From Akkermansiaceae bacterium (GTDB taxonomy: Bacteria; Verrucomicrobiota; Verrucomicrobiia; Verrucomicrobiales; Akkermansiaceae), in the NCBI GenBank assembly GCA_903888515.1, contig CAISTY010000022.1, positions 1 to 64,000 of the forward strand: DNA of 64,000 nt, written 5' to 3'. How positions within the stretch are numbered: the first letter of the stretch is position 1; the number at the start of each line of letters is the position of its first letter. Below are positions 7,891-18,907 of the stretch, piece after piece. Both the position numbers and the translations under genes were made by a program. The notes below the pieces were generated by a model. It searched no databases and was not told the origin of the DNA. It was given only the letters and a program-made list of their open reading frames with translations.

Positions 7891-9448
7891 GTAATGCCAG
7901 TTTGAGACCCAGATTGGAAAGGCTTCCAAGGCAAGCGCGCGCGTCGGTGACCGCCCCGAGCAGCATGTTCCTGGCCGCATCTGGAACCTGATAGCGGTCA
8001 AGCAATTCCTGGACTGTGGCGCTGTCGCCGTGCCTGCACGCATTCAGCAGATTGGCGCCTTCTGATTCCGGAAGCTGTTCCTGCAGGATGGATAGCAAAA
8101 TCGAGAACCTTCTGACCGCAATATCACCCCTCGTGCCCTGATAATCGGACAAGTCATCCTGGATCTGATATGCAATGCCGAGAAAGTGGCAGTAGCTCTC
8201 CAAAATCGCGATTGTCTCATCGTCCGCGCCACCAGCTTTGGCGCCAAGCAACAAGGATACCTTGAGAGCGGCGGCTGTCTTTTTGTCAAACAAATCCAGC
8301 ATTTCCGCCACCGGGAGGATCTGGTTTGACCGGATGGAAATCAGTTCGGCGCCTTGTCCGAGCGTGAGACTGCGGTGGCCTCTGGAGACGATCCTGATGC
8401 CTTCGCGAATCAACTCTGAAGGCAGCGTGGTTTCCGCTATCAGCCGGTATCCCTCACCGATCAGGTGGTCGCCGGTGTTGATGGCCACGGCAATGCCGTA
8501 TCGGGCATGAACAGTCGCCTTGCCGTACCGCGTGTCGTCGTTATCTTCAATGTCATCATGTATCAATGACGCCTTATGAAAGCACTCCACCGCCACTGCC
8601 AGCTTGCTCAGAACCGTCGAGTCAGGCTCCTCTGCAAATGCTTCATATGCCAAGGCCAGCAGGAATGGTCGCAAGCGTTGCCCGCCGGAGAGCAGCGCTT
8701 CAAATGCAATGGTCTCGGTTTTGCTGCTGGCGGCCCCCAAGACCTGGACGATTCGCGCCTCCTCAAAAATCGAGCGGGTCTTGTTGCGCAGATGCTGGAG
8801 ATTGAATAATCTGACAGATTTGTCCTCGCGGAAATTGGCAACCTCCTGTTTGATCCATTCGGTGTCCGCCGTCGTGTCGACACAACCGGATGTCAGGAGC
8901 GGGATTCCGATGCTCGGCACCGAATATTTGGATACCGCGGCAAACATCCTTTGGAGCACTTCCATACACCCCACCCCGATCACGGCATCCACCTTGCCGC
9001 TTTCAATCAGGCGGGAAGTGATGGTGGTCCCCTCGGTCACCAAAGCAACGTATCCCAGATCCTCAGCCGCGCGCAGCAAGCCGGATATGCTGCAATTGCC
9101 ACACTCACTGCACAGCAAACCCAATTCATCCTGCCGGGCTTCGCAAAGCGCGGCATTCCGCAGGCATTGTGGCAGCAGGAAAATACGGCGATCAAAGGGT
9201 GTCGCGCTGACCACCGGGCGCCAGATTGCATTGCCACAACACACCATAATGAAGGCATGATAACGCTCCTCCCAGTTTTCAGACTTGACCAGGGAACTGG
9301 CGAACCCTTCCAACGCCTCGTAGGTGACCGGTGGCATTTCATTGCGCTCCAGAAAGTAGGTTTCCACGGCGGCCCGTATTTGGGCGCGCAGGAAATTGTC
9401 CTCGGGAACATCAAGTGCGGTTACCGGTTGACGCGTTTTCGCCTTCAT
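7853..9448 (-). CDS. DUF116 - trans-polyprenyl diphosphate synthase fusion
   Basis: 531 aa from ATG 9448 (an ATG at 9466 would overlap the upstream gene). Residues about 65-190 match DUF116: FLLPQCLRN, C102, the C113-x2-C116-x2-C119 triplet, and IGVGC at 157-161. Residues about 225-531 are an isoprenyl diphosphate synthase with GGQRLRPFL (255-263), the first Asp-rich motif DDIED (298-302) and the second, QDDLSD (430-435). Both Asp motifs are intact, so Mg-dependent allylic condensation is likely, supplying the two cyclase-fold proteins downstream. The Cys-rich half may bind metal or an Fe-S cluster. A fusion of these two domains is unusual. Confidence 0.8.
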   Translation of the reverse strand: MKAKTRQPVTALDVPEDNFLRAQIRAAVETYFLERNEMPPVTYEALEGFASSLVKSENWEERYHAFIMVCCGNAIWRPVVSATPFDRRIFLLPQCLRNAALCEARQDELGLLCSECGNCSISGLLRAAEDLGYVALVTEGTTITSRLIESGKVDAVIGVGCMEVLQRMFAAVSKYSVPSIGIPLLTSGCVDTTADTEWIKQEVANFREDKSVRLFNLQHLRNKTRSIFEEARIVQVLGAASSKTETIAFEALLSGGQRLRPFLLALAYEAFAEEPDSTVLSKLAVAVECFHKASLIHDDIEDNDDTRYGKATVHARYGIAVAINTGDHLIGEGYRLIAETTLPSELIREGIRIVSRGHRSLTLGQGAELISIRSNQILPVAEMLDLFDKKTAAALKVSLLLGAKAGGADDETIAILESYCHFLGIAYQIQDDLSDYQGTRGDIAVRRFSILLSILQEQLPESEGANLLNACRHGDSATVQELLDRYQVPDAARNMLLGAVTDARACLGSLSNLGLKLALHEILGKLFKEHI

Positions 9449-9458
9449 GCCATTGTCT

Positions 9459-10637
9459 TCAACCATATGCCCCCAATCCGAAAAAGGCCCGTCGTTTCGC
9501 CATCCGGTAGATCCAGCTCTTTTCAGGGATTCTCGGACAACTCCCATGGCTGCAAATGGCACAGCCATTGGCCAATTGCGCCGGCAAACCAGGACGGTTG
9601 GATGTGTTGACCGCCTGATGATCAGCCACGAAGGCCGCAAGCCAAGCCGGATTCTCCATCAAGATGCAACCCCGCGTCTGCTTGCCAACCTCGGTTCTGA
9701 AATCCCTGATGAAGGTGGAATTTTCGTACACCTCGGGCAACTTGCCGCTACTGATGTGATCGCACGAGAACTGGATCACCGGACATGGTTCGATATTTCC
9801 ATCGGGATTGATATGGTGGCTCAAGCCTTCCGCCGCCGGGCAAAATGGCTCGCCGTCGGCGCCCCAATACGAATCAATGAGCACCAGCGGATATTTGGCG
9901 CGCCCATCCACAAGGAAAGTGCGCAAGCGCAGGATGTCGTCAGGTGAGAGGGCCAGTTCATAATGAGGATTCTCTCCTGTCGGGCGATATATGTAGTACC
10001 AAAGATAGACCACTCCACAATCGTGCAGCATGGCAATGAACTCATCGGAGAGTGCCATTTCAATGTTTGATTTGCAGACACTGATGGCAACACCGGTGAT
10101 GAGGCGGTGCGCGGTGGCGGTCCTGATCGCTTTCATTGTCCGATCATAGACGTGATGGCCGCCCCTGCGGATGTCCGCCACATGCTCATTGCCTTCGAGA
10201 CTGATCAGCGGTGTCACATTCGCGAGACTCCGCAACTCGGCTGCGACTTTGTCGTTGAGCAAAGTGCCGTTTGTGAAGAGCTGGAAATAACAATCGGAGT
10301 GTGTGCGGAACAGCTCGAATAATCCACTGTGCATCAACGGTTCGCCACCGAGTATTCCGAAAAAGTGGCAACCTTGCCGCTTGCTGTCAGTTATAATCCC
10401 GTTGATTGCCGACAAATCGAGGCTTGATGTCCTGTCGCCTCTGGTGACCCAGCATCCCTGACACGCCAGGTTGCAGTTGTTGGTTATCGAAATGAACTGA
10501 AAGGCGGGAAATGTCAGGCCCCGCTTTTTCCTTTTCTGAAAGCTTGCGAATCCCTTGATTCCTTTCCATCCGAAATTATAGACAAGGGTCCACAGGCATT
10601 TGCGATCGGAACGCAGCACATTTCGCAGTATTGACAT
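9459..10637 (-). CDS. radical SAM enzyme of the terpenoid-like cluster
   Basis: 392 aa. The [4Fe-4S]/SAM motif is C55-x3-C59-x2-C62 in NNCNLACQGCW, followed by the GGEP motif (FGILGGEPLMH). The C-terminal third carries further cysteines (FCPAAEGL, PDGNIEPCPVIQF, GCAICSHGSCPRI) arranged like a SPASM/twitch auxiliary-cluster region. It starts 11 nt after the ferredoxin gene stop and ends 10 nt before the DUF116 fusion. It resembles peptide- or lipid-modifying SPASM enzymes, but the cluster context suggests an isoprenoid-derived substrate. The open frame extends to 11129, but that part overlaps the ferredoxin gene. Confidence 0.8.
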   Translation of the reverse strand: MSILRNVLRSDRKCLWTLVYNFGWKGIKGFASFQKRKKRGLTFPAFQFISITNNCNLACQGCWVTRGDRTSSLDLSAINGIITDSKRQGCHFFGILGGEPLMHSGLFELFRTHSDCYFQLFTNGTLLNDKVAAELRSLANVTPLISLEGNEHVADIRRGGHHVYDRTMKAIRTATAHRLITGVAISVCKSNIEMALSDEFIAMLHDCGVVYLWYYIYRPTGENPHYELALSPDDILRLRTFLVDGRAKYPLVLIDSYWGADGEPFCPAAEGLSHHINPDGNIEPCPVIQFSCDHISSGKLPEVYENSTFIRDFRTEVGKQTRGCILMENPAWLAAFVADHQAVNTSNRPGLPAQLANGCAICSHGSCPRIPEKSWIYRMAKRRAFFGLGAYG

Positions 10638-10647
10638 TGTCAGGTTC

Positions 10648-11430
10648 CTATGGCTTCGGGCTTTTTCCGGCAAGAGCCTTGTCCCGTTCAGCAATTGCCT
10701 GCTGCATGGCCGTTGTGCGGATAATCGACTGGCGTTTTGCCTTTCGTAGTGCGAGCGCCTGATAAATATTGCTTCCCAGTATTGTGTCGATATCGATTTG
10801 TTGTCGTTGCTGTTCAGAGATTTCATCGATCGTCTCCGCGCCGGCAATGGCTCCCGCGTGTTCGTATTTCGGAAAGACGATTGCCGTTTGCGGACAGATC
10901 CGGCCACATGCCGGACAGTTGTTTTTGCATTCCTTGGGATTGACGACAACCACTTTATCATCCCGCTTCTCGTACACGCCAAAGAGGCAGAAATCAGCGC
11001 ATTGCCCGCAGGCGCTGCATCGCGAATAATCAATGACAGGGAACCACGCGGGCCATTCTGAATGGCTCTGAAACACAGAGGACTCCCCGCCGCCGCCACC
11101 GCCGGCAAAAAACGAGTCGATTGCGGCAAAAATCTCAGAATCGCTCATTGCCCTGAAATTGACGAAGATGAAATTCGTCGAGTGCGGGTCGATGCCGCAG
11201 TTGGCCAGCAGCAGTTTGACGGCACGCGGAAAGCAGGCGATCATCAAAATCTCATCTGCCGACAAGAGCAGGTCACGGGTTTCACTCCTGCGGTCGACAG
11301 AAGTGCCGCAGAGGTCGGATATCTCGGTAAACGGATGGCCGGCTTGCTGCAAGTACCCGGAAATCGCCGCCGCCCGGGTCGGCTCTAGCAGCTTCGCGCC
11401 GCAGTGACAAAAAATCGCTTTCCTGGTCAT
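10648..11430 (-). CDS. 2[4Fe-4S] ferredoxin-domain protein, first gene of the cluster
   Basis: 260 aa from ATG 11430. Residues 138-148 (CSACGQCADFC) and 168-179 (CKNNCPACGRIC) form two [4Fe-4S] motifs. The N-terminal 80 residues start with FCHCGAK and contain ILMIACFPRAVKLLL, loosely like the small subunits/MvhD-type domains of heterodisulfide-reductase systems. A Gly run (about 110-115) links the two parts. A likely role is delivering electrons to the adjacent radical SAM enzyme. The frame upstream of 11430 lies antisense to dnaK and is not coding. Confidence 0.75.
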   Translation of the reverse strand: MTRKAIFCHCGAKLLEPTRAAAISGYLQQAGHPFTEISDLCGTSVDRRSETRDLLLSADEILMIACFPRAVKLLLANCGIDPHSTNFIFVNFRAMSDSEIFAAIDSFFAGGGGGGESSVFQSHSEWPAWFPVIDYSRCSACGQCADFCLFGVYEKRDDKVVVVNPKECKNNCPACGRICPQTAIVFPKYEHAGAIAGAETIDEISEQQRQQIDIDTILGSNIYQALALRKAKRQSIIRTTAMQQAIAERDKALAGKSPKP

Positions 11431-11606
11431 GAGAATCAAGGAAGGAGGTGGAGCGGGGAGATTCATCAAGGAGTTGGCTTGGCGCGGAAAATACTCGTCA
11501 GTCCGGCTTTGCCAAGGATTCATTGCGACAGATTCATTCCGAAACAGAGGGCGACCGCCGCGACCCGAACGCCGGGTTGTGGAATGCCGCACCCTACGCC
11601 TTATCA

Positions 11607-11619
11607 GGACAATTTGTCC
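11607..11619. promoter_or_regulatory. palindrome in the dnaK/terpenoid-cluster divergent spacer
   Basis: GGACAA-T-TTGTCC is a perfect 13-bp palindrome with a further TTGTCC half-site at 11639-11644. It lies about 180 bp upstream of the ferredoxin start, a position compatible with an operator for the minus-strand cluster. No protein is identified. The 373-nt spacer 11431-11803 shows no gene. Confidence 0.25.
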
Positions 11620-11671
11620 CAACCGAACCGCGCCAACTTGTCCAAAACAGGCCCTAATCCGTCGCCAGTAA

Positions 11672-13714
<2,043 letters not shown>

Positions 13715-13722
13715 GACGCAAG

Positions 13723-13750
13723 AAACCAGAAACCAGAAACCAGAGACCAG
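13723..13750. repeat. heptamer tandem repeat AAACCAG after dnaK
   Basis: Three exact AAACCAG units and one variant (AGACCAG) follow the dnaK stop by 8 nt. One of at least eight heptameric tandem repeats in spacers of this window. Confidence 0.8.
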
Positions 13751-13845
13751 ATAAGAAACCACCGAGACCTCACCATTCCGCCCACCCTCACCACCCAACC
13801 CTCCACCTCACCACGTCTCTAACTTTCCAACTCTCTAACTCTTCA

Positions 13846-13924
13846 GCCCCAACGGGGCGTCTCATGCCAGCCCAGGGCAACGCCCTGGGTCTAGCCCCAG
13901 AAGAAATCCAAGCCCTGAAAGGGC
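13846..13924. repeat. three consecutive small hairpins (REP-like)
   Basis: GCCCCAACGGGGC (13846-13858), CCCAGGGC-AAC-GCCCTGGG (13871-13889) and GCCC-TGAAA-GGGC (13912-13924) are three inverted repeats in a row. Clustered hairpins of this kind resemble REP/BIME elements mobilised by REP-associated transposases. They mark the left border of the AT-richer accessory patch. Confidence 0.6.
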
Positions 13925-13994
13925 GACACAACTCGGACGAGATACAACTCTTATCAAGAAACCCTCGCTTCGAAGCACCCCAAATAGAATAGTA

Positions 13995-14222
13995 ATGGAA
14001 AACGATAAATTTGAAATTCTAATAGGGCGACTTGATAATATGGAAAGTCAACTATCGCACTTAACCATATCTCAATCGGAGTTTCAAAAAGAACAAATTG
14101 ATACTCTAAAGAGAATAGAGAGCATTTTAAAAGGATTGGTTGGAGTTCACAGCATACATGACAATCCAATCGGCCTTAAACAAATTCAGGAGTCGCTCAG
14201 GACAATCAGCAACAATCAATAA
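13995..14222 (+). CDS. small predicted coiled-coil protein, unknown
   Basis: 75 aa, ATG 13995, AT-rich like the HNH gene after it. The sequence is mostly predicted helix (FEILIGRLDNMESQLSHL, KEQIDTLKRIESILKGL) with heptad-like spacing. No family recognised. It precedes the HNH gene by 29 nt on the same strand and shares its base composition, so it probably arrived with it. Confidence 0.45.
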   Translation: MENDKFEILIGRLDNMESQLSHLTISQSEFQKEQIDTLKRIESILKGLVGVHSIHDNPIGLKQIQESLRTISNNQ

Positions 14223-14251
14223 CTTAAAACCTCGATCTCAGTTTCTTTAGA

Positions 14252-14848
14252 ATGCCTAAGCGAATTACATGCACTTCACGAGATGCTCGTAAGTATTGCG
14301 AACAAAGCTTATGCAGAATAGTTAAGGTGATTAGTAGTATCTTAGAGGAAGATTACGAAAATCCACAATGGACACTTTATACAAATGTTCTCGGCGATCC
14401 AAACGCATGGCGGATTTCTGAGAATGAGCCCGTATATTTTTATGAGGAAGCACGATTTCAAACTAGACATGGAGATGTCAAGCGTTGCGCCTCGTTATGG
14501 TTGTATAAGAACAGGATTTTTGAAGAGGGACATGGTAATGACTACACTTTGGAACAACGCAAACTTCTTGTTCTTGAGGAATTTGATAAAGAACGGATAC
14601 AATTTGAAAAACTTCATGCGAAATTCTCGGGACTATCAAGTGCTTCGCAGGCTCGTTCAAAAATCCCGTCACATGTTCGTATTTATGTGTGGCAAAGAGA
14701 CGGGGGACGATGTGTTGAATGTAGCTCCAACGAAAACCTCGAGTATGATCACATTATTCCCTTCGCCAAAGGTGGCGCGAACACTGAAAGAAACCTGCAA
14801 CTTTTGTGTGGTGCCTGTAATCGTTTGAAATCTGCCAATATCCAATGA
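14252..14848 (+). CDS. HNH endonuclease
   Basis: 198 aa. The C-terminal 55 residues form a classical HNH/beta-beta-alpha-metal domain: CVECSSNENLEYDHIIPFA, GGANTERNLQLLC and GACNRLKSAN, with two CxxC zinc-binding pairs and the catalytic D-H. The N-terminal 140 residues are unrecognised. Low GC and a codon usage unlike its neighbours mark it as transferred. Its stop overlaps the next start (TGATG). The role could be restriction of foreign DNA or homing; the dinD-fic neighbourhood favours defence/stress. Confidence 0.8.
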   Translation: MPKRITCTSRDARKYCEQSLCRIVKVISSILEEDYENPQWTLYTNVLGDPNAWRISENEPVYFYEEARFQTRHGDVKRCASLWLYKNRIFEEGHGNDYTLEQRKLLVLEEFDKERIQFEKLHAKFSGLSSASQARSKIPSHVRIYVWQRDGGRCVECSSNENLEYDHIIPFAKGGANTERNLQLLCGACNRLKSANIQ

Positions 14849-15006
14849 TGCCTAACCTCGCCCCCAAACACCAACGCCTTGCCGCGCCGCGCCCGCTCGC
14901 TCCGGCCGCGGTCGCCAGCATTGCGGCGGCGTGGGATGTGCGGATGGATCCAACTTCCGATCATTTTCCTGACCTCAGGAAAATGATCCATAAACCCCAG
15001 CCATGA
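14848..15006 (+). pseudogene. 52-codon chimeric remnant: fic start joined to a dinD-like segment
   Basis: Residues 1-33 (MPNLAPKHQRLAAPRPLAPA then SIAAAWDVRM) copy the N-terminus of the Fic protein encoded at 15842. Residues 37-48 (SDHFPDLRKMIH) copy the SDQFLEVTKLIS segment of DinD encoded at 15003. It is tied by overlapping start/stop codons to both the HNH gene (TGATG) and dinD (ATGA). I read it as the remains of a fic/dinD repeat unit; it may still be translated as a coupling peptide. Confidence 0.6.
14959..14988. promoter_or_regulatory. 30-bp perfect palindrome just before dinD
   Basis: GATCATTTTCCTGA-CC-TCAGGAAAATGATC, two perfect 14-base arms, ends 14 nt before the dinD ATG. A related imperfect palindrome (GATCAATTTC...GAAATTGATC, 15196-15225) lies at the homologous place inside dinD, so its origin is coding. 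It could nevertheless act as an operator or mRNA hairpin. Confidence 0.5.
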
Positions 15007-15845
15007 AGAAATCCGTCATCTCCACGCTTCTCGCGGAACTTGAAAGGCTCGTTCAAGTCGAACAGGAGTTCGGCGTGGAATTCTGGCTGGCGCGGGATCT
15101 CCAAGGTGTTCTTGGCTACCTGCGATGGGAGAACTTCCGCAAGGTTATCGGGGACGCGATGAAGGCCTGTGAAACCTCTGGGAATAAGGCTTCTGATCAA
15201 TTTCTTGAGGTCACGAAATTGATCAGCCACGGCAAGGGCGGGCAGCGGGAAATCCAAGATTTCATGCTCACCCGCTACGCCTGTTACCTCATCGCCCAGA
15301 ATGGCGATCCGGCAAAGGATGAGATCGCGTTCTGCCAAACCTACTTTGCCGTCCAAACGCGGCGGCAGGAAATCATCGAAAAGCGCATTTCTGAGGTGGA
15401 GCGCCTGCGTGCCCGCAAGAAGCTTACCGAGTCCGAAAAGCTGCTTTCCACGCTGATTTACGAGAAGGTGGGTGACGAACGCAGCTTTGGAATTATCCGC
15501 AGCAAGGGCGATCAGGCGCTGTTCGGTGGACATACCACACAGGACATGAAAACCCGCCTCGGAGTGCCGGACAACCGTCCCTTGGCTGACTTCCTCCCGA
15601 CCATCACCATCAAGGCCAAGGATTTTGCCAATGAAATCACCACCTTCAGCATCGGGCGTGATGGATTGGCCTGTGAGCGAGCGATCACCCACGAACACGT
15701 CAAGAACAACACCGATGTTCGCAACCTGCTAGGACAACGGAACATCCATCCCGAAAGTCTTCCTCCTGCAGAAGATCTCAAAAAGGTTGAACGCCGCCTG
15801 AAATCGGAAGAAAAGAAACTTCCCCGTCGCAATTCACCGGAATGA
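15003..15845 (+). CDS. dinD: DNA damage-inducible protein D
   Basis: 280 aa, the usual DinD length. The N-terminal BRO-like domain shows FWLARDLQGVLGYLRWENF and SDQFLEVTKLISHGKGGQRE, followed by YFAVQTRRQEIIEKR and the conserved DinD C-terminal region (NRPLADFLPTITIKAKDFA, EHVKNNTDVRNLLGQR). In E. coli DinD is LexA-controlled and inhibits RecA filament activity. No obvious LexA box was found, but a 30-bp palindrome lies just upstream. Its stop overlaps the fic start (ATGA), so the two are co-translated. Confidence 0.9.
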   Translation: MKKSVISTLLAELERLVQVEQEFGVEFWLARDLQGVLGYLRWENFRKVIGDAMKACETSGNKASDQFLEVTKLISHGKGGQREIQDFMLTRYACYLIAQNGDPAKDEIAFCQTYFAVQTRRQEIIEKRISEVERLRARKKLTESEKLLSTLIYEKVGDERSFGIIRSKGDQALFGGHTTQDMKTRLGVPDNRPLADFLPTITIKAKDFANEITTFSIGRDGLACERAITHEHVKNNTDVRNLLGQRNIHPESLPPAEDLKKVERRLKSEEKKLPRRNSPE

Positions 15846-16591
15846 CCACTCTCCTCACCAAACACCAACGCCTCGCCGCGCTGCGTCCGCTCTCCCCGGA
15901 GTCGGTCGGCAGTCTTGCGGCGGCGTGGGATGTTAGGATGGTGTATGAGTCGAACTCGATCGAAGGCAACAGCCTCACACTGCGTGAAACCGAGTTGGTT
16001 CTATCCAAAGGGGTCACTGTTTCCGGCAAACCGTTCAAGGACCACCTGGAGGCCGTCAACCTCTCAATGGCATGGGAGCAGGTGAAATCTCTTGCCGCGC
16101 CTGACGCCGTGCTCACCGAGCGTGATCTGCTAGATCTGCACCGCATCGTGCTCACCCGCGTGGAGGATCGCTTCGCCGGTTTCTACCGCACCGGAGCCGT
16201 GCGCATCGCCGGATCCAACCACATCCCGCCGAATCCGGTGAAAGTGCCGGATCTGATGGACGATTTGTTCACGGAAATCCAAACGATCACCGATCCTGTC
16301 GAACGCGCCGCGAAACTCCACCACGGGATCGCCCGCATCCATCCATTTGCCGATGGCAACGGCCGCACCGCACGCCTGGCGATGAACTTTGTGTTGCTCG
16401 CGGCCGGTTATCCGCCGATTTCGATTCCCACCGAGCTCCGGCAGGCCTATTACAACGCCCTCGAAGCCGCCGACGCCGGCGATTTCCAATCATGGCTAAA
16501 CTTCCTCACCCAACAACTCGACCAAGAACTCGACCTCTGGCTCGATGCCCTTGAAGAGACGCAAGACCCAAGACTTCAAGACCCAAGTTAA
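15842..16591 (+). CDS. fic: Fic family protein (AMPylase), with N-terminal inhibitory motif
   Basis: 249 aa. The active-site motif is HPFADGNGRTAR, fully canonical, so nucleotide transfer (usually AMP) to a target hydroxyl is expected. The inhibitory helix motif (S/T)xxxE(G/N) is present N-terminally as SNSIEGN, making it a self-inhibited class II type that needs no separate antitoxin. It overlaps dinD by 4 nt. The last residues (ETQDPRLQDPS) are encoded by the start of a heptamer repeat array, so the repeat has grown into the gene or the stop was lost. Confidence 0.92.
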   Translation: MTTLLTKHQRLAALRPLSPESVGSLAAAWDVRMVYESNSIEGNSLTLRETELVLSKGVTVSGKPFKDHLEAVNLSMAWEQVKSLAAPDAVLTERDLLDLHRIVLTRVEDRFAGFYRTGAVRIAGSNHIPPNPVKVPDLMDDLFTEIQTITDPVERAAKLHHGIARIHPFADGNGRTARLAMNFVLLAAGYPPISIPTELRQAYYNALEAADAGDFQSWLNFLTQQLDQELDLWLDALEETQDPRLQDPS

Positions 16592-16716
16592 GACCCCTCT
16601 CCACTTTCACTTCCCAATAACGAATAACAAATAACATATAACTTATTCTTCTCTTGTGTCTTGCGTCTTGAAGTCTTGAATCTTTCTCCCTTTCCACGCC
16701 GCTCCCGCAGCGTGGC
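16562..16716. repeat. heptamer arrays and inverted repeats between fic and groES
   Basis: CAAGACC/CAAGACT-type heptamers (16562-16596) are followed by AATAACG-AATAACA-AATAACA-TATAACT (16616-16643), then TCTTGTGTCTTGCGTCT (16652-16668), whose 17 bases recur exactly at 33077-33093. GTCTTGAAGTCTTG downstream pairs with CAAGACTTCAAGAC upstream. A GC hairpin (CCACGC...GCGTGG, about 16696-16715) ends the block. No CIRCE element is seen before groES. Confidence 0.65.
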
Positions 16717-16755
16717 TTCTCACCCCAAACAACAAACAACAACAACAACGACAAC

Positions 16756-17046
16756 ATGGCTAATATCAAACCACTCGGACCACGTGTCCTCGTAAAGCGT
16801 CTCGAAGCTGACGCAATCAGCGCCGGCGGCATCGTCCTGCCGGACACCGCCAAGGAAAAACCCCAGGAAGCCGAAGTTCTCTGCCTCGGCACCGGCGGCA
16901 AGGATGAAAAGGGCAAGCTCATCGACTTCACTGTCAAGGTCGGCGACAAGGTGCTCATCTCCAAATACGGCGGTACCGAAGTCAAACTCGACGGCGAGGA
17001 AGTCCTCATCATCAATGAAGCCGACATCCTCGGCATTGTCGGCTGA
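16756..17046 (+). CDS. groES: co-chaperonin GroES (Hsp10)
   Basis: 96 aa lid of the GroEL cage. [17 protein letters not shown], the mobile loop around [16 protein letters not shown], and the roof/C-terminus [17 protein letters not shown] fit GroES throughout. The leader (AACAACAACAACGACAAC) is A/C-rich with no SD. groEL follows after a 144-nt spacer that can fold into a long stem. Confidence 0.97.
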   Translation: MANIKPLGPRVLVKRLEADAISAGGIVLPDTAKEKPQEAEVLCLGTGGKDEKGKLIDFTVKVGDKVLISKYGGTEVKLDGEEVLIINEADILGIVG

Positions 17047-17054
17047 GGCCAAGG

Positions 17055-17138
17055 GTCATTTGTCAATGGTCAACAGTCATTGGTAAAGATCTGGCTCAGC
17101 TCTTTCTTCCCAGTGACCAATGACTGATGACCAATGAC
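17055..17138. repeat. inverted heptamer arrays forming a long stem in the groES-groEL spacer
   Basis: GTCANNN heptamers (17055-17084: GTCATTT, GTCAATG, GTCAACA, GTCATTG, GT) face TGACCAA/TGACTGA/TGACCAA units (17114-17138). Bases 17062-17084 pair with 17116-17138 over 23 bp with two mismatches and a 31-nt loop. Such a structure could be an RNase site or a partial terminator setting the GroES:GroEL ratio. Confidence 0.7.
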
Positions 17139-17178
17139 GATGCACCATAAGAACAATCCCAATTAACCACCAATCTAA

Positions 17179-18834
<1,656 letters not shown>

Positions 18835-18879
18835 TCCGTGGCGCGGCGGGTTCCAACCGCCATGCCTCAATCTAGCAAG

Positions 18880-18907
18880 CCGGACAGGGCAACCTGTCCG
18901 GTTTTTT
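18880..18907 (+). terminator. intrinsic terminator of groESL
   Basis: CCGGACAGG-GCAA-CCTGTCCGG is a perfect 9-bp stem with a GNRA-like tetraloop, followed directly by six Ts. It lies 46 nt after the groEL stop. Confidence 0.9.
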
